Positions 1-8,723 of a DNA stretch of 64,000 bases are shown piece after piece. The DNA lies in NCBI RefSeq assembly GCF_000014045.1, contig NC_008386.1:1-64000 (forward strand). Reading direction: 5' to 3'. The translations under genes and the position numbers were made by a program. Under the pieces are notes generated by a model. It had not been told where the DNA came from and searched no databases. It saw nothing but the letters and a program-made list of their open reading frames with translations. Source of the stretch: Roseobacter denitrificans OCh 114. GTDB taxonomy: Bacteria > Pseudomonadota > Alphaproteobacteria > Rhodobacterales > Rhodobacteraceae. Numbering within the stretch: the stretch's first letter is position 1; the number at the start of each line of letters is the position of its first letter.

Positions 1-288
1 ATTGCTATCATGTCTATCTTGGCGGGGATCGCGGGCTTTGCCATCTTCGGCATCCATCCAGCGATGATTGGCGCAAGCGCTGTTTCCTTTGGTTTGGCCG
101 CGGCTTGCCTTGTTCATTGGCCGAACCTGACCAATGTGCATCGGCTGTTGGCTGTAGCACTCGGGGCAACCGTGCTACCGTCGAGCATCTGGTGGACTGG
201 AATCGCTTGGGAGGCGCATATCGCAGCTGCCGTGGTCGGCGCTGGATCAGCTGCGGTATTGCGCAAACTCAGCCCGTCGGAGCACTGA
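1..288 (+). CDS. Partial hydrophobic membrane protein, perhaps the C-terminal half of a rhomboid-like protein
   Basis: The frame is open to the left edge of the window, so this is probably the C-terminal end of a longer gene, although an ATG occurs at position 10. About 92 residues are visible and nearly all are hydrophobic, forming three probable membrane segments. A segment reading GASAVSFGLA and a later WEAHIAAAVVG resemble the serine-containing and histidine-containing helices of rhomboid intramembrane proteases, but the usual GxSG serine motif is not exact. The rhomboid reading is a guess from these two motifs. It could equally be an unrelated small membrane protein. Confidence 0.4.
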   Translation: MAIMSILAGIAGFAIFGIHPAMIGASAVSFGLAAACLVHWPNLTNVHRLLAVALGATVLPSSIWWTGIAWEAHIAAAVVGAGSAAVLRKLSPSEH

Positions 289-798
289 ATGCCAATCAGG
301 GGGCAGTTGCGGATAGGGGCGGAACGCTGCGCTAACGAAATTCAGGGCTTCTGTCCTACCTGAACTTACTGGAGAAGTCGCGTTGTAGATCGCTTTGCCG
401 TCCTTCGCTGCGCCTCGCGTGAACCGTCAAATTGCGGGACTTTGCCGACATTGATGTTTAGGCATGTTGCTTACGCAGCATTCGTTTGTTTTCGCGGCAC
501 GCGATGCTCCGGATCGTAGCAGTTTTCGTCAAACCAGTCATTCACGGAAGTGGTTTAGGTCGGGACCTACATCAAACTTTCGTTGCATTCCGTTAAAGCA
601 AAAACGTAGTGGGTAAAGCCTCGCCTTGGGACTGAGCAGATTACCTTGCGCTTTGTGTCGTCAATAACGAAAAACTGCTTGGCAAAAACTGCAATACAAC
701 GGCTCCGGGTTTGCTGGGACTTCATTGCGGTTTCTTACAAATACCTGCAGATAGGTATGCGGTGAACCCGACGTGTTCCACCCGTTTCGGAGGTCGTA
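289..798. other. Gene-free stretch upstream of the hydrolase lipoprotein gene
   Basis: Only short overlapping open frames without ribosome binding sites are present in these 510 bases. I see no RNA gene, no clear terminator and no repeat. The last 20 bases contain the CGGAGG Shine-Dalgarno sequence of the next gene. Confidence 0.5.
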
Positions 799-2088
799 GT
801 GCTGAACAAGTTGGTATGTCTTTTCTTGCTGTGTGGTCTTGCTGCCTGCGCCCCCGCCAATTCGGTCACGACGACCATTGGCCTTATGGAGCCGCCTGTC
901 GTTTATCAAAGCGGTGGTATCGACCCCTTTCCGGCGACTTTGCCGCCCGACCGGCAAATTCCTTATGCAACGCAACGTGTGCCTGCCCTTGTTGACGGCG
1001 TGGTCACGTATACGGACGCGCCTGAGACCGCTCTGCGCGTCGGGCATGTTGACGTCACAATTTCTGGCAAAGACGGGTCCTTGCAAATCTCTGACAGTCT
1101 GCTGCCAGCGCAAGATCGCAACACGGCTCTCTTTGTGGACGTTGGTGAAATTCACGAGGCCGGACCGTTGGCCGCATCGCGTCACCCGGTTGCTGATCCA
1201 ACTCTTTTTGGGCCAGATGCTGCCGCAGCAGACCGCGCATTCGCTGCGCGCATAAATCGCCAACTTGCGGCAACGAAAGGCGGCAACCTCGTCATTTACG
1301 TGCATGGCGTGCGGTCGGATTTTTCAAATCCCGTTCTTGCTGCAGCGGAACTTCAGCATTTTGCAGGGTATAGAAATGTATTTTCTGCTTTTGCTTGGCC
1401 TGCAAATTCCAGCCTTATCAGCTACCTGCAAGATACCGAAGAGGCCACGGGCAGCGCGTTTCTGTTTCGGCGCTACATCCAGTTTCTTGCCGCAGAAACC
1501 AATGCTAAACGGATACATATCGTGGCGCATTCGGCGGGCACGCGGCTTGTGACCGAAGCCATCGGACAGTTTGGATTGGAGTATTCCCGTGCCAGTAACC
1601 AGCAAATCAAACGCGAGCTTAAACTCGGTAAAGTCATCCTGATCGGAAGTGACGCCAGCCCGGAACGCATTGGGACATATTTGATCGACGGTGCCGACCG
1701 GATCGTCGATGAGTTGACGATCTATACATCCACACGTGACCGCGCTTTGCGGTTGTCTGACGCGTTGTTCGGTTTGGGTGGGCGTTTAGGGCAAACCACA
1801 ACGACCGCGCTGCCAGACTATGTGCAGGCTTGGTTGGAGAGTTTTGACGATCTCTACATCATTGATGTGACGGATGCCGAAGCCTCGAATGCTGCAAATG
1901 GCCATGGATACCTGCGCGGCAGCCCTTGGGTGAGCAGCGATATTGTGACGTCAATCAACTTTGATCTTACTCCGGCAGAGCGCGGCCTTGTGCGCGCACC
2001 CGTTGGCCCTGGTTGGGTGTTTCCACCGGATTATCCGTCAAAACTCCGCAGTGCCGTGCGGCGCGCAGACCCTAGCCTTGTGCGGTAA
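799..2088 (+). CDS. Alpha/beta hydrolase lipoprotein (DUF900-like esterase)
   Basis: The 429-residue product begins with a lipoprotein signal peptide: a hydrophobic stretch ends in the lipobox LAAC at about residues 14-17, so the mature protein should be lipid-anchored. The GTG start at 799 is preceded by CGGAGG at a good distance. The central region carries the nucleophile elbow HSAGT within VAHSAGTRLV near residue 243, preceded by a YVHGVRSDF strand-loop typical of DUF900 alpha/beta hydrolases. An aspartate and a histidine able to complete the triad occur further on (for example NGHGYLRG). It stands alone on the plus strand, facing gltS. The fold call is firm; the substrate is unknown. Confidence 0.8.
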   Translation: MLNKLVCLFLLCGLAACAPANSVTTTIGLMEPPVVYQSGGIDPFPATLPPDRQIPYATQRVPALVDGVVTYTDAPETALRVGHVDVTISGKDGSLQISDSLLPAQDRNTALFVDVGEIHEAGPLAASRHPVADPTLFGPDAAAADRAFAARINRQLAATKGGNLVIYVHGVRSDFSNPVLAAAELQHFAGYRNVFSAFAWPANSSLISYLQDTEEATGSAFLFRRYIQFLAAETNAKRIHIVAHSAGTRLVTEAIGQFGLEYSRASNQQIKRELKLGKVILIGSDASPERIGTYLIDGADRIVDELTIYTSTRDRALRLSDALFGLGGRLGQTTTTALPDYVQAWLESFDDLYIIDVTDAEASNAANGHGYLRGSPWVSSDIVTSINFDLTPAERGLVRAPVGPGWVFPPDYPSKLRSAVRRADPSLVR

Positions 2089-2095
2089 TCGCCCT

Positions 2096-3301
2096 TTAGA
2101 GACCGATGAAAAAGCGGATGGCCAGAGCATTTGCAAGGTCGACAAAAAAGGCTGAAACCAAGGGCAGCACAATAAAGGCCAAGGGTGCTGCGCCATATCT
2201 TTTGGTGACCGACGACATGTTTGCAATGGCGGTGGGGGTCGCACCCAGCGCAAAGCCCGCGAAACCAGCGCTCAGTACCGCAGCCAGATACCCGCGACCA
2301 ATCGCGCGAAAAACCACAAACAGAATGAATCCTACAGTCATGACGACCTGCATCAGCAGTACGATGATCAGCGGCCCGCCCAGTTCAGCAAGCGTCCAAA
2401 GCTGCATGCTCATCAATGACATGGCGAGGAAAACCGACAACGCGTAGTCAGAGACAACAGCGAGTGCTTTGCTGCCCGCAGGCCACGTCAGGCTTTTGAA
2501 CAGGTAAGGCACCGTGTTTGACATCACGATGCCCATGAGCAGGCAAGGTACAAACAACGGCAACAACAAACCCATTTCGGAGATGGCCTGATGGGCGAAC
2601 CAGCCCAGCAAAATCGCGACATGCGCGGCCAGCGTCGCACGCATCAAGCTGACGTGATTGACGCTCTCGCCCGTTTCTTTGTCAAAGCTGAGCCCCACGA
2701 TTGGTGTCGCATCGCTTTCGCCAGACAGGTGGTTGCGGTCAATCAACCACTTGGCGATCGGCCCACCGATCAGCGCTGCCAGAACCAAACCAAGGGTTGC
2801 CGTTGCAATGCCAACTTCGGCTGCTGCCTCAAAACCGGTGAGGGTTTCGATCTGCGGGCCCCATGCAATCGCTGTTCCATGCCCGCCGATCAAAGAGGCC
2901 GACCCCAAAAGCACCGAGACCGGGTTGGGCAAGCCAAAGAGCTGCACACCAATCAGGCCCACGATGTTTTGCAGCAGCATAAATCCCACGGTCAAAAGCA
3001 AAAGAATGACCAGCAAACGCCCCCCTTTGAACAGATCTGCGATACGCGCATTCAGTCCGATGGTCGCAAAAAACAGCACCAGTAAGTAATCCCGCACATC
3101 CATCTCAAAGGTAATCTCGCGCCCGGTCATCACAAACCAACCCCATGTCAAAACAGCTACAGCAATGCCACCAGAGACAGGTTCCGGGATGTTGTAATTC
3201 TTGAGGAAAGCGACCTTGCGGGTGAGGAACGCGCCCAGAAAAAACACGATGAACCCAAGGGTTGCCGCAATAAAAGCAGGGACGACGATGGGAGAGGTCA
3301 T
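2096..3301 (-). CDS. gltS: Sodium/glutamate symporter GltS
   Basis: The 401-residue polytopic membrane protein has the length and pattern of the ESS family of sodium:glutamate symporters. Characteristic segments are the N-terminal FLKNYNIPEPVSGG loop, GHGTAIAWG in the middle, and GATPTAIANM near the C terminus, which match the duplicated reentrant-loop motifs of GltS. It should import glutamate with sodium across the inner membrane. It lies downstream of a BCCT transporter gene and a 44-codon membrane gene on the same strand, so the three may be one transcript of osmolyte or amino-acid uptake genes. Confidence 0.92.
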   Translation of the reverse strand: MTSPIVVPAFIAATLGFIVFFLGAFLTRKVAFLKNYNIPEPVSGGIAVAVLTWGWFVMTGREITFEMDVRDYLLVLFFATIGLNARIADLFKGGRLLVILLLLTVGFMLLQNIVGLIGVQLFGLPNPVSVLLGSASLIGGHGTAIAWGPQIETLTGFEAAAEVGIATATLGLVLAALIGGPIAKWLIDRNHLSGESDATPIVGLSFDKETGESVNHVSLMRATLAAHVAILLGWFAHQAISEMGLLLPLFVPCLLMGIVMSNTVPYLFKSLTWPAGSKALAVVSDYALSVFLAMSLMSMQLWTLAELGGPLIIVLLMQVVMTVGFILFVVFRAIGRGYLAAVLSAGFAGFALGATPTAIANMSSVTKRYGAAPLAFIVLPLVSAFFVDLANALAIRFFIGL

Positions 3302-3316
3302 GGAGGTCCTTTGCGC

Positions 3317-3451
3317 TTACCTATCTTTGGGGTTGTCGCTTTTGTCATGCGGCGGCGCAACCGGTTTGCGCATCAAAAGCCAGATCATCGCGCCGACAAA
3401 TGCGAATGTGCCAAGGTTCAAAAGCGTATCAACCAAATCACCGATCAGCAT
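3317..3451 (-). CDS. 44-residue single-pass membrane protein between BCCT and gltS
   Basis: This ORF overlaps the 3' end of the BCCT gene by 14 bases and ends 15 bases before gltS. Its ATG at 3451 follows AAAGGAG at an ideal distance. The product has one predicted membrane helix (TFAFVGAMIWLLM, about residues 15-27) followed by a short charged tail ending NPKDR. The overlap, ribosome binding site and membrane character argue that it is a real gene translationally coupled to the BCCT gene. It might be a small accessory subunit of one of the two transporters, but nothing shows that directly. Confidence 0.62.
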   Translation of the reverse strand: MLIGDLVDTLLNLGTFAFVGAMIWLLMRKPVAPPHDKSDNPKDR

Positions 3452-4949
3452 GGGAAACTCCTTTCACATCTTCTTCGCGCAGTGCGCGCAACATGCACAC
3501 GCAAAGCAGAATGGAGACAAAGACAAACGGCAGGGCACCAAGCGCGATGAGTTTCTTAACCGCATCTATGGACCCCGACAGGACCATCGCGCCTCCCAGC
3601 ACGCCGAGCAAAACACCCCAGACCAGCCGGACCTTTGGCGCGGGATTGGGATCACCGCCCGACGAAAAAGTGCCCAGCACAAAGGCCGCACTGACCACGC
3701 TTGTCACAATAAACAGAAAGGCCGCGACGATGGTGGCTATGGTTGTGAGCGTTGTAAAAGGCAGCCGCTCCAGCAGGCCAAAAGTCACACGCTCCAGATT
3801 GCTGGTGGTCAAGGCCAAAAGCTCCCCCGTGCCCAGCAAAGCATCGTAAAACCCAATACCGCCAAATGTCCCGAACCAGATGATTGAAAACAGCGTCGGG
3901 CCGATCAATACACCCAGAACAAACTCGCGGATGGTCCGACCCCGCGAAATACGCGCGATAAACACGCCCACAAATGGGCCCCATGCGATCCACCAAACCA
4001 TATAAGTGAGGGTCCAATCCTGAAACCAATTGATCAGGGACGCGTCAAAAAAGTTCAATGTTTGAAAGCCGCGTGGGATTGCCGTACTAACGTATTCGCC
4101 AAAGCTGGTGACGATGGCGTTCATCAAATATTCAGTTGGGCCGACAATCATGACAAAGGCAATCAGACCGATCGCAATCGACATTGCGAGGTTGCTGAGT
4201 TTGGACATACCCGCGCCAAGATCTACCAATAATGGAGGCAGGTAAGCCGCGACCATGACGGCGAAAACGGCGGTAATGAGCCATGGTGCAGCTTGGCTGC
4301 CCCCCATCAGCACATCAATGCCGTCCGCCACCTGAAACACGCCCATGGCAATGGAGCCAGCGACACCGATTGCAATGGCCACAATGGCCATGAAATCAGA
4401 AAGCCACCCAACGATGCGCGCCCACGTCTCATCGGGAAAGAGGTTCTCAACAGGGGCGCTGACTAACATTGGCGTACCGCGCCTGAACGCAAAATACGCG
4501 ATCACCAGCGCTGTCGCGCCGTAAATGGCCCAAGCATGGATACCCCAGTGAAAATTGGTCGCCAACAAGGCTTGTTGAGCCGCGACAGGTGGGTCCATAA
4601 AATCGGTTGCAAAATGGTAGTGCGTCAAGGGTTCGGCCACGGCCCAAAACAACAGGCCAACCCCCATACCCGCCGCGAACAGCATCGCAATCCATGAAGG
4701 CGTCGAGAACTCTGGTCGGTCCTCATCTGCACCAAGGCGGATTTTTCCATAGGGCGATGCCGCGAGACCGATGCAGAAAAACAGCATGGCAGAAACCGCC
4801 AGCATCACAAACCATCCACGGCTGACAAAATACTGTTCCACGATCAGAGAAGCGCTTACCACGATTCCATCGGGGTCGAGCACACCCCAAACGGCGATGG
4901 CCGCAATGGTGAGGATGGATGTAACGAGCAAGAGGGTCGTGCGGTTCAT
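3438..4949 (-). CDS. BCCT family transporter (betaine/carnitine/choline type)
   Basis: The 503-residue protein has about twelve membrane segments. The signature region WWIAWGPFVGVFIARISRGR at about residues 310-330 is the conserved BCCT motif, and GMGVGLLFWAVAEPL near residue 95 is the glycine-rich sodium/betaine binding helix. It should take up a quaternary ammonium compound such as glycine betaine, choline or carnitine with sodium or protons. The exact substrate cannot be read from sequence alone. It heads a likely operon with the 44-residue membrane protein and gltS; upstream lies the IS481-type element. Confidence 0.92.
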   Translation of the reverse strand: MNRTTLLLVTSILTIAAIAVWGVLDPDGIVVSASLIVEQYFVSRGWFVMLAVSAMLFFCIGLAASPYGKIRLGADEDRPEFSTPSWIAMLFAAGMGVGLLFWAVAEPLTHYHFATDFMDPPVAAQQALLATNFHWGIHAWAIYGATALVIAYFAFRRGTPMLVSAPVENLFPDETWARIVGWLSDFMAIVAIAIGVAGSIAMGVFQVADGIDVLMGGSQAAPWLITAVFAVMVAAYLPPLLVDLGAGMSKLSNLAMSIAIGLIAFVMIVGPTEYLMNAIVTSFGEYVSTAIPRGFQTLNFFDASLINWFQDWTLTYMVWWIAWGPFVGVFIARISRGRTIREFVLGVLIGPTLFSIIWFGTFGGIGFYDALLGTGELLALTTSNLERVTFGLLERLPFTTLTTIATIVAAFLFIVTSVVSAAFVLGTFSSGGDPNPAPKVRLVWGVLLGVLGGAMVLSGSIDAVKKLIALGALPFVFVSILLCVCMLRALREEDVKGVSHADR

Positions 4950-5088
4950 GGTCGGGTGCTTTCGAATGCCTGTAACATGAAATGGGAGTGTGATGTTTGA
5001 AACCCATTAGTGCTATCCCAAAATCGAAAGAAACAGGTAATCATAGCAGTCGCGAACACAATTGCATCCATTCAGATGTAGTGGTTCA

Positions 5089-6296
5089 GATGTGATCTGA
5101 CAGTTGCCCGAATTTCAGGCGGCGTCTGTCAGGCCAAGTTCAAGCTACGAACTTTTCCTTCCAGATTTCTTTCCCGTCGATCATAGTTTCGACGGGTGTT
5201 CTGCCGCAACACATTTTACCCTGATGCGTGCGCTCATAGTTGTAGTGATGCAGCCATTCGTCGAGATCAGCCTGCAGCGCCTCGATGGTCTCGAAGACTT
5301 TCTTGCGGAAGGCGACCTGATAGAACTCCTGCAGGATCGTCTTGTGGAACCGCTCGCAGATGCCGTTGGTCTGAGGTGATTTCACCTTGGTTTTGGTGTG
5401 GGCGATATCGTTGATCGCCAGGAAGAGCTGGAAGTCGTGCTTGTCGACTCTGCCACAGTAGTCCGTTCCCCGGTCCGTCAAGATCCGCAGGACCGGCAGA
5501 TCATGCTCTTCATGGAATGGCAGCACCCTGTCATTGAGAAGGTCGGCGGCGGTGATGGGCGTCTTTGTGCTGTAGAGCTTAGCGTGGGCGACCTTGGAGT
5601 ACGTATCTACGTAGGTCTGTTGATAGACGCGCCCTACGCCTTTCAGCGTGCCAACATAGAACGTGTCCTGAGAGCCAAGATAACCTGGGTGCGCCGTGTC
5701 AATCTCACCGCAGGCTTCATCATCCAGCTTCTTCTTTTCAAGGGCCTGAACCTGAGCTTCGGTCAGTATGCCGCCTTCCTCCGCCACTTTGGCTTCCAGC
5801 GCTTTCAGGCGCGTTTTAAAGTTGGCCAGGTCATGCCGAAGCCAGATAGATCGAACGCCGGATGGGGAGACAAAGACGCCCTGCTTGCGTAGCTCGTTTG
5901 AAGTTCGGGCCTGACAATAGGCCGGGAAGTCGGTGGCCGATTTTACCACCGCCTGTTCGACAGCCTCGTCAACCCGGTTGGTCAAATTTGGCTTGCGTCG
6001 GGTGCGTTCGAACAAGGCTTCAACGCCACCTTCATCAACGGCGGACTTGTAGCGATAGAAAGTGTCGCGCGACATGCCCATCACCTGACAGGCTTTCGAG
6101 ACGTTGCCCAGTTCCTCGGCCAGGTTCAGAAGCCCGGTCTTGTGGCGGATGATCTTGTCTGTGGTATTCAACATTGTGGTTTCTCCGTTTTGTGGTTGGT
6201 CAGCACCACCATCAAAACGGGCAACCATCATCTCCTTCAAGAGATGAGCCGTCCCCATTCCAGCTTGCTGGGAAGGGGGCGGTGTCAGATCACATC
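5089..6296 (-). mobile_element. IS481-family insertion sequence, apparently complete
   Basis: The element is bounded by 14-base perfect inverted repeats, GATGTGATCTGACA at 5089-5102 and its complement at 6283-6296. Between them lies a single intact transposase gene on the minus strand. The total length of about 1.2 kb fits the family. I could not find a clear direct target repeat flanking the ends, so either the duplication has decayed or the flanks were rearranged. It separates the transporter genes from the DUF4105 gene. Confidence 0.82.
5140..6174 (-). CDS. IS481-family transposase
   Basis: The product is about 344 residues from the ATG at 6174, which has a GGAG ribosome binding site; an upstream in-frame ATG at 6258 would add 28 residues and looks less likely. 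The N-terminal third holds a helix-turn-helix (LGNVSKACQVMGMSRDTFYRYK). The catalytic core has the DDE signature in YVDTYSK, LTDRGTDYCG and NGICERFHKT, followed by HHYNYERTHQG. These are standard IS481/integrase-core motifs. All three acidic residues and the reading frame are intact, so it could still be active. Confidence 0.93.
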   Translation of the reverse strand: MLNTTDKIIRHKTGLLNLAEELGNVSKACQVMGMSRDTFYRYKSAVDEGGVEALFERTRRKPNLTNRVDEAVEQAVVKSATDFPAYCQARTSNELRKQGVFVSPSGVRSIWLRHDLANFKTRLKALEAKVAEEGGILTEAQVQALEKKKLDDEACGEIDTAHPGYLGSQDTFYVGTLKGVGRVYQQTYVDTYSKVAHAKLYSTKTPITAADLLNDRVLPFHEEHDLPVLRILTDRGTDYCGRVDKHDFQLFLAINDIAHTKTKVKSPQTNGICERFHKTILQEFYQVAFRKKVFETIEALQADLDEWLHHYNYERTHQGKMCCGRTPVETMIDGKEIWKEKFVA

Positions 6297-6348
6297 GAGA
6301 CTAATTCAATTCAGACACTCGATTGACGATTGTCCACCATACGCTTTT

Positions 6349-7359
6349 CTACAAGCCATCTCTTGCAATGGGTACACCCACTCGGATCGCTTTAGAAAAC
6401 CCAGGCTTCAGTCCAAACTGCTGCGCGCGCTGAGTGATGCTTCCCAACCGCCTGAGCTCATCAACAGTATAGTCCGTGTTCAGCAATCCTTGCTCGTAGC
6501 CGAACTCAGGAAGATATCCATTCGCTATCAACCGCCAGTCAAACGGCAAGCCACTTCCAATTGCGCTGAGCAATTTCATAACAACTGTCGTGCAATTCGT
6601 TGATACGGAATTGTACCATTCCGGGGCTTGAGCAAGCGCGTTTGCGTCGGCCACATAAGCTTCGAGCAGAGCGCGTGCCACATCCCTGTCTGCGCTCAAT
6701 CGAAAGAGTTGCACGTTTTCGCCTCTGATATTGGCGCGCAAGCCCACCACGTCTGGTTCGGTCGCCGCCAGAATAACCAGCGTGTTTTCTTTGAAAAAGT
6801 CGGCAACAGGTGAGAACCTACCACCTTTTTGTCGCCTGACCTCGACGGACCAAGCCAGTTGCTGCCCATCTTCAAATCCAAAGCTCAGGATGAAATGTGC
6901 CATCTGTGGTCCCGCCCAATAGGACAGGAACAAATCAACTGTATTCAGCTCCGTCAGATCGTAGCTTTGCTGCTCCCAATTCTCGCGAAAACTCCCGTCA
7001 GCACGCCACTCGAAATCCCGAATATCGGTCACGGTAAGGGTATCGCCTTTAACCACTCCGGTGCTCTGACGGACAACTTCTGGCGACCAGTCTTGCGTTT
7101 TGGGCGGCTCCAAAAATGCCCACCATCCGATCAGGCCCAAAAACGCTATGGCGAAAATGACCGCTGCTTTAAAACGCCTTGCATTGAATTGGGCGATAAA
7201 TGCGCCGCTGCCTAAGCAAGCGATCAATCCGCAAGCCATATAGCGTAGTGTATCTGAACCTGGCAGCCGAAACCAAAGCGCAAGCGTTCCCCAAAACGTG
7301 AGGATCGCAATGCAGCAACACGCCAGAACAACCCAAATACCCAGAAATGGTAGCCGCAT
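6349..7359 (-). CDS. DUF4105 (Lnb N-terminal-like) membrane protein
   Basis: The 336-residue protein starts with three hydrophobic segments in the first 85 residues and continues with a soluble domain that probably faces the periplasm. The region around AHFILSFGFEDGQQLAWSVE and the motif STNCTTVVMKLL near residue 255 are hallmarks of DUF4105, the N-terminal periplasmic domain also found in lacto-N-biosidase-like proteins; the cysteine in NCTT is the likely active residue of a papain-like fold. The start ATG is preceded by GAGGTGG. Function is unknown in bacteria of this type. It has no operon partner here. Confidence 0.78.
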   Translation of the reverse strand: MRLPFLGIWVVLACCCIAILTFWGTLALWFRLPGSDTLRYMACGLIACLGSGAFIAQFNARRFKAAVIFAIAFLGLIGWWAFLEPPKTQDWSPEVVRQSTGVVKGDTLTVTDIRDFEWRADGSFRENWEQQSYDLTELNTVDLFLSYWAGPQMAHFILSFGFEDGQQLAWSVEVRRQKGGRFSPVADFFKENTLVILAATEPDVVGLRANIRGENVQLFRLSADRDVARALLEAYVADANALAQAPEWYNSVSTNCTTVVMKLLSAIGSGLPFDWRLIANGYLPEFGYEQGLLNTDYTVDELRRLGSITQRAQQFGLKPGFSKAIRVGVPIARDGL

Positions 7360-7375
7360 GGATAGTCCACCTCAT

Positions 7376-7739
7376 TTTTAATCACTTCGATACACGTCTG
7401 GGTATTTACAAATTAGCGAGTGGTAAATGCTTTGGACTGCTCAAGCAGTTACTTTGCAAAACTGGTATCCTTCGTCCCGCGACCTGTAAGTCCGACGCCT
7501 GATCGATGCTCAGACTTGTGCGAAAGGCCGCTTCATGGGCCGCGCGGCGATATGTCGATTTTCGCTCATTCCGCAATTTTTCGTGCCGCGTGCACGCGCA
7601 TCATGAAAAGACGGTAACCGCTTTGGGCTCGTTAGTTGAATTTGCTGCGCTATGCGCGAACGGCGGCTTTGCCGAGAAATTGCTTAAAGGCGTGTTTAGC
7701 AGTCAGCCGCACTCGGCCCCTCTATGTTTGAAGCGCCGC
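7376..7739. other. Gene-free stretch downstream of virB11
   Basis: About 360 bases separate the DUF4105 gene from the end of the virB operon. Only shadow frames occur and I see no ribosome binding site or RNA gene. It should contain the transcription end of the virB operon, but no strong hairpin followed by a T-run was obvious. Confidence 0.45.
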
Positions 7740-8723
7740 TCATCCCTGCAACGCAGGTATGTAGATTTCCATGACGCCGCGCTTGCCGCCTTTGCGGCCG
7801 ACTTGGACAATCATGTCGATGGTTTGCGAGGCATAGGCGATCACGTCCTGCATGGTGAGCTGCAACCCGGATTGCATGGCCATCAGGGCCATACGCTCCA
7901 GGGCCAGGGCAGGGGTGTCGGCATGGATGGTCGAGATGGACCCCGGATGGCCGGTATTGATTGCCTCAAGGAAATTGAGCGCTTCAACGCCGCGTATCTC
8001 ACCCAGGATCAAGCGATCCGGGCGCATCCGCAGGCTGCTTTCCAGCAGACTGGCGGGCGATCTGACCGAGCCTTTGATACGATCCGCAATCAACGGCACT
8101 TGGTTTTTATGCGGCGGCATGAGTTCTGCCGCGTCCTCGATGGTCACAACCCGCTCCTGAAGGTCGGTGATGCCAAGCAGCCCGCGCGCCGTGGTGGTTT
8201 TACCTGAGCTTGTCCCGCCGGAAATCAGGATGTTCAGTCGCTCATCTATCGCGACCTGGAACAATGCGCTCAAGTGGCCCGCTTTGGCCAGTTGGTCGAT
8301 CTTTTCCAGCTTGTCGCGCCGTTCTTGCGCCACATCGACCTGCGCACCGTCCAGAAACACGATCTCGGAAACGCCGATGACCCGGTTGATGTATTTGCGA
8401 ATGGAGAGCGAAATCCCTTGCTCGACAGCAGGCGGCACAATGACCTGAACGCGGACAGACTGGCCGAACACAAAGACGCGCCCTGAAACGATGGGATGAT
8501 CCTTGCCGAGGGCGTTCTTCGTCTCCCCAGCCAAGTGTGAACCGATAGCGCGAACCTGGTTTTCAGGCAAAGAGACCGCGACCAGTGCCATGTGTTCGCG
8601 GTTGGCGTATTCCACCCAGATCGAGCCATCTGGATTGACGACGACCTCATTGACCTCATCCGACGTCAGGAGATCCCGCAATGGCAGCAGACCAAATTCG
8701 GCGTGGGATTGAGGGCCGCTCAA
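7740..8723 (-). CDS. virB11: VirB11-type ATPase of the type IV secretion system
   Basis: The 327-residue protein is a hexameric traffic ATPase that should sit at the cytoplasmic base of the VirB channel. It carries the Walker A motif GGTSSGKTTT at about residues 169-178, an Asp box (VTIEDAAEL), a Walker B-like GEIRGVEALNFLEA, and the His box GHPGSISTIHAD. All are typical of VirB11. The start is a TTG at 8723 that overlaps the virB10 stop as TTGA, which points to translational coupling. It is the last gene of the operon. Confidence 0.94.
   Translation of the reverse strand: MSGPQSHAEFGLLPLRDLLTSDEVNEVVVNPDGSIWVEYANREHMALVAVSLPENQVRAIGSHLAGETKNALGKDHPIVSGRVFVFGQSVRVQVIVPPAVEQGISLSIRKYINRVIGVSEIVFLDGAQVDVAQERRDKLEKIDQLAKAGHLSALFQVAIDERLNILISGGTSSGKTTTARGLLGITDLQERVVTIEDAAELMPPHKNQVPLIADRIKGSVRSPASLLESSLRMRPDRLILGEIRGVEALNFLEAINTGHPGSISTIHADTPALALERMALMAMQSGLQLTMQDVIAYASQTIDMIVQVGRKGGKRGVMEIYIPALQG

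Noticed and set aside
5085..6320. Target-site duplication for the IS481-type element
   Set aside because: TTCAGA occurs near both ends, but on the right side it is not adjacent to the inverted repeat, so it does not qualify as a direct target repeat.
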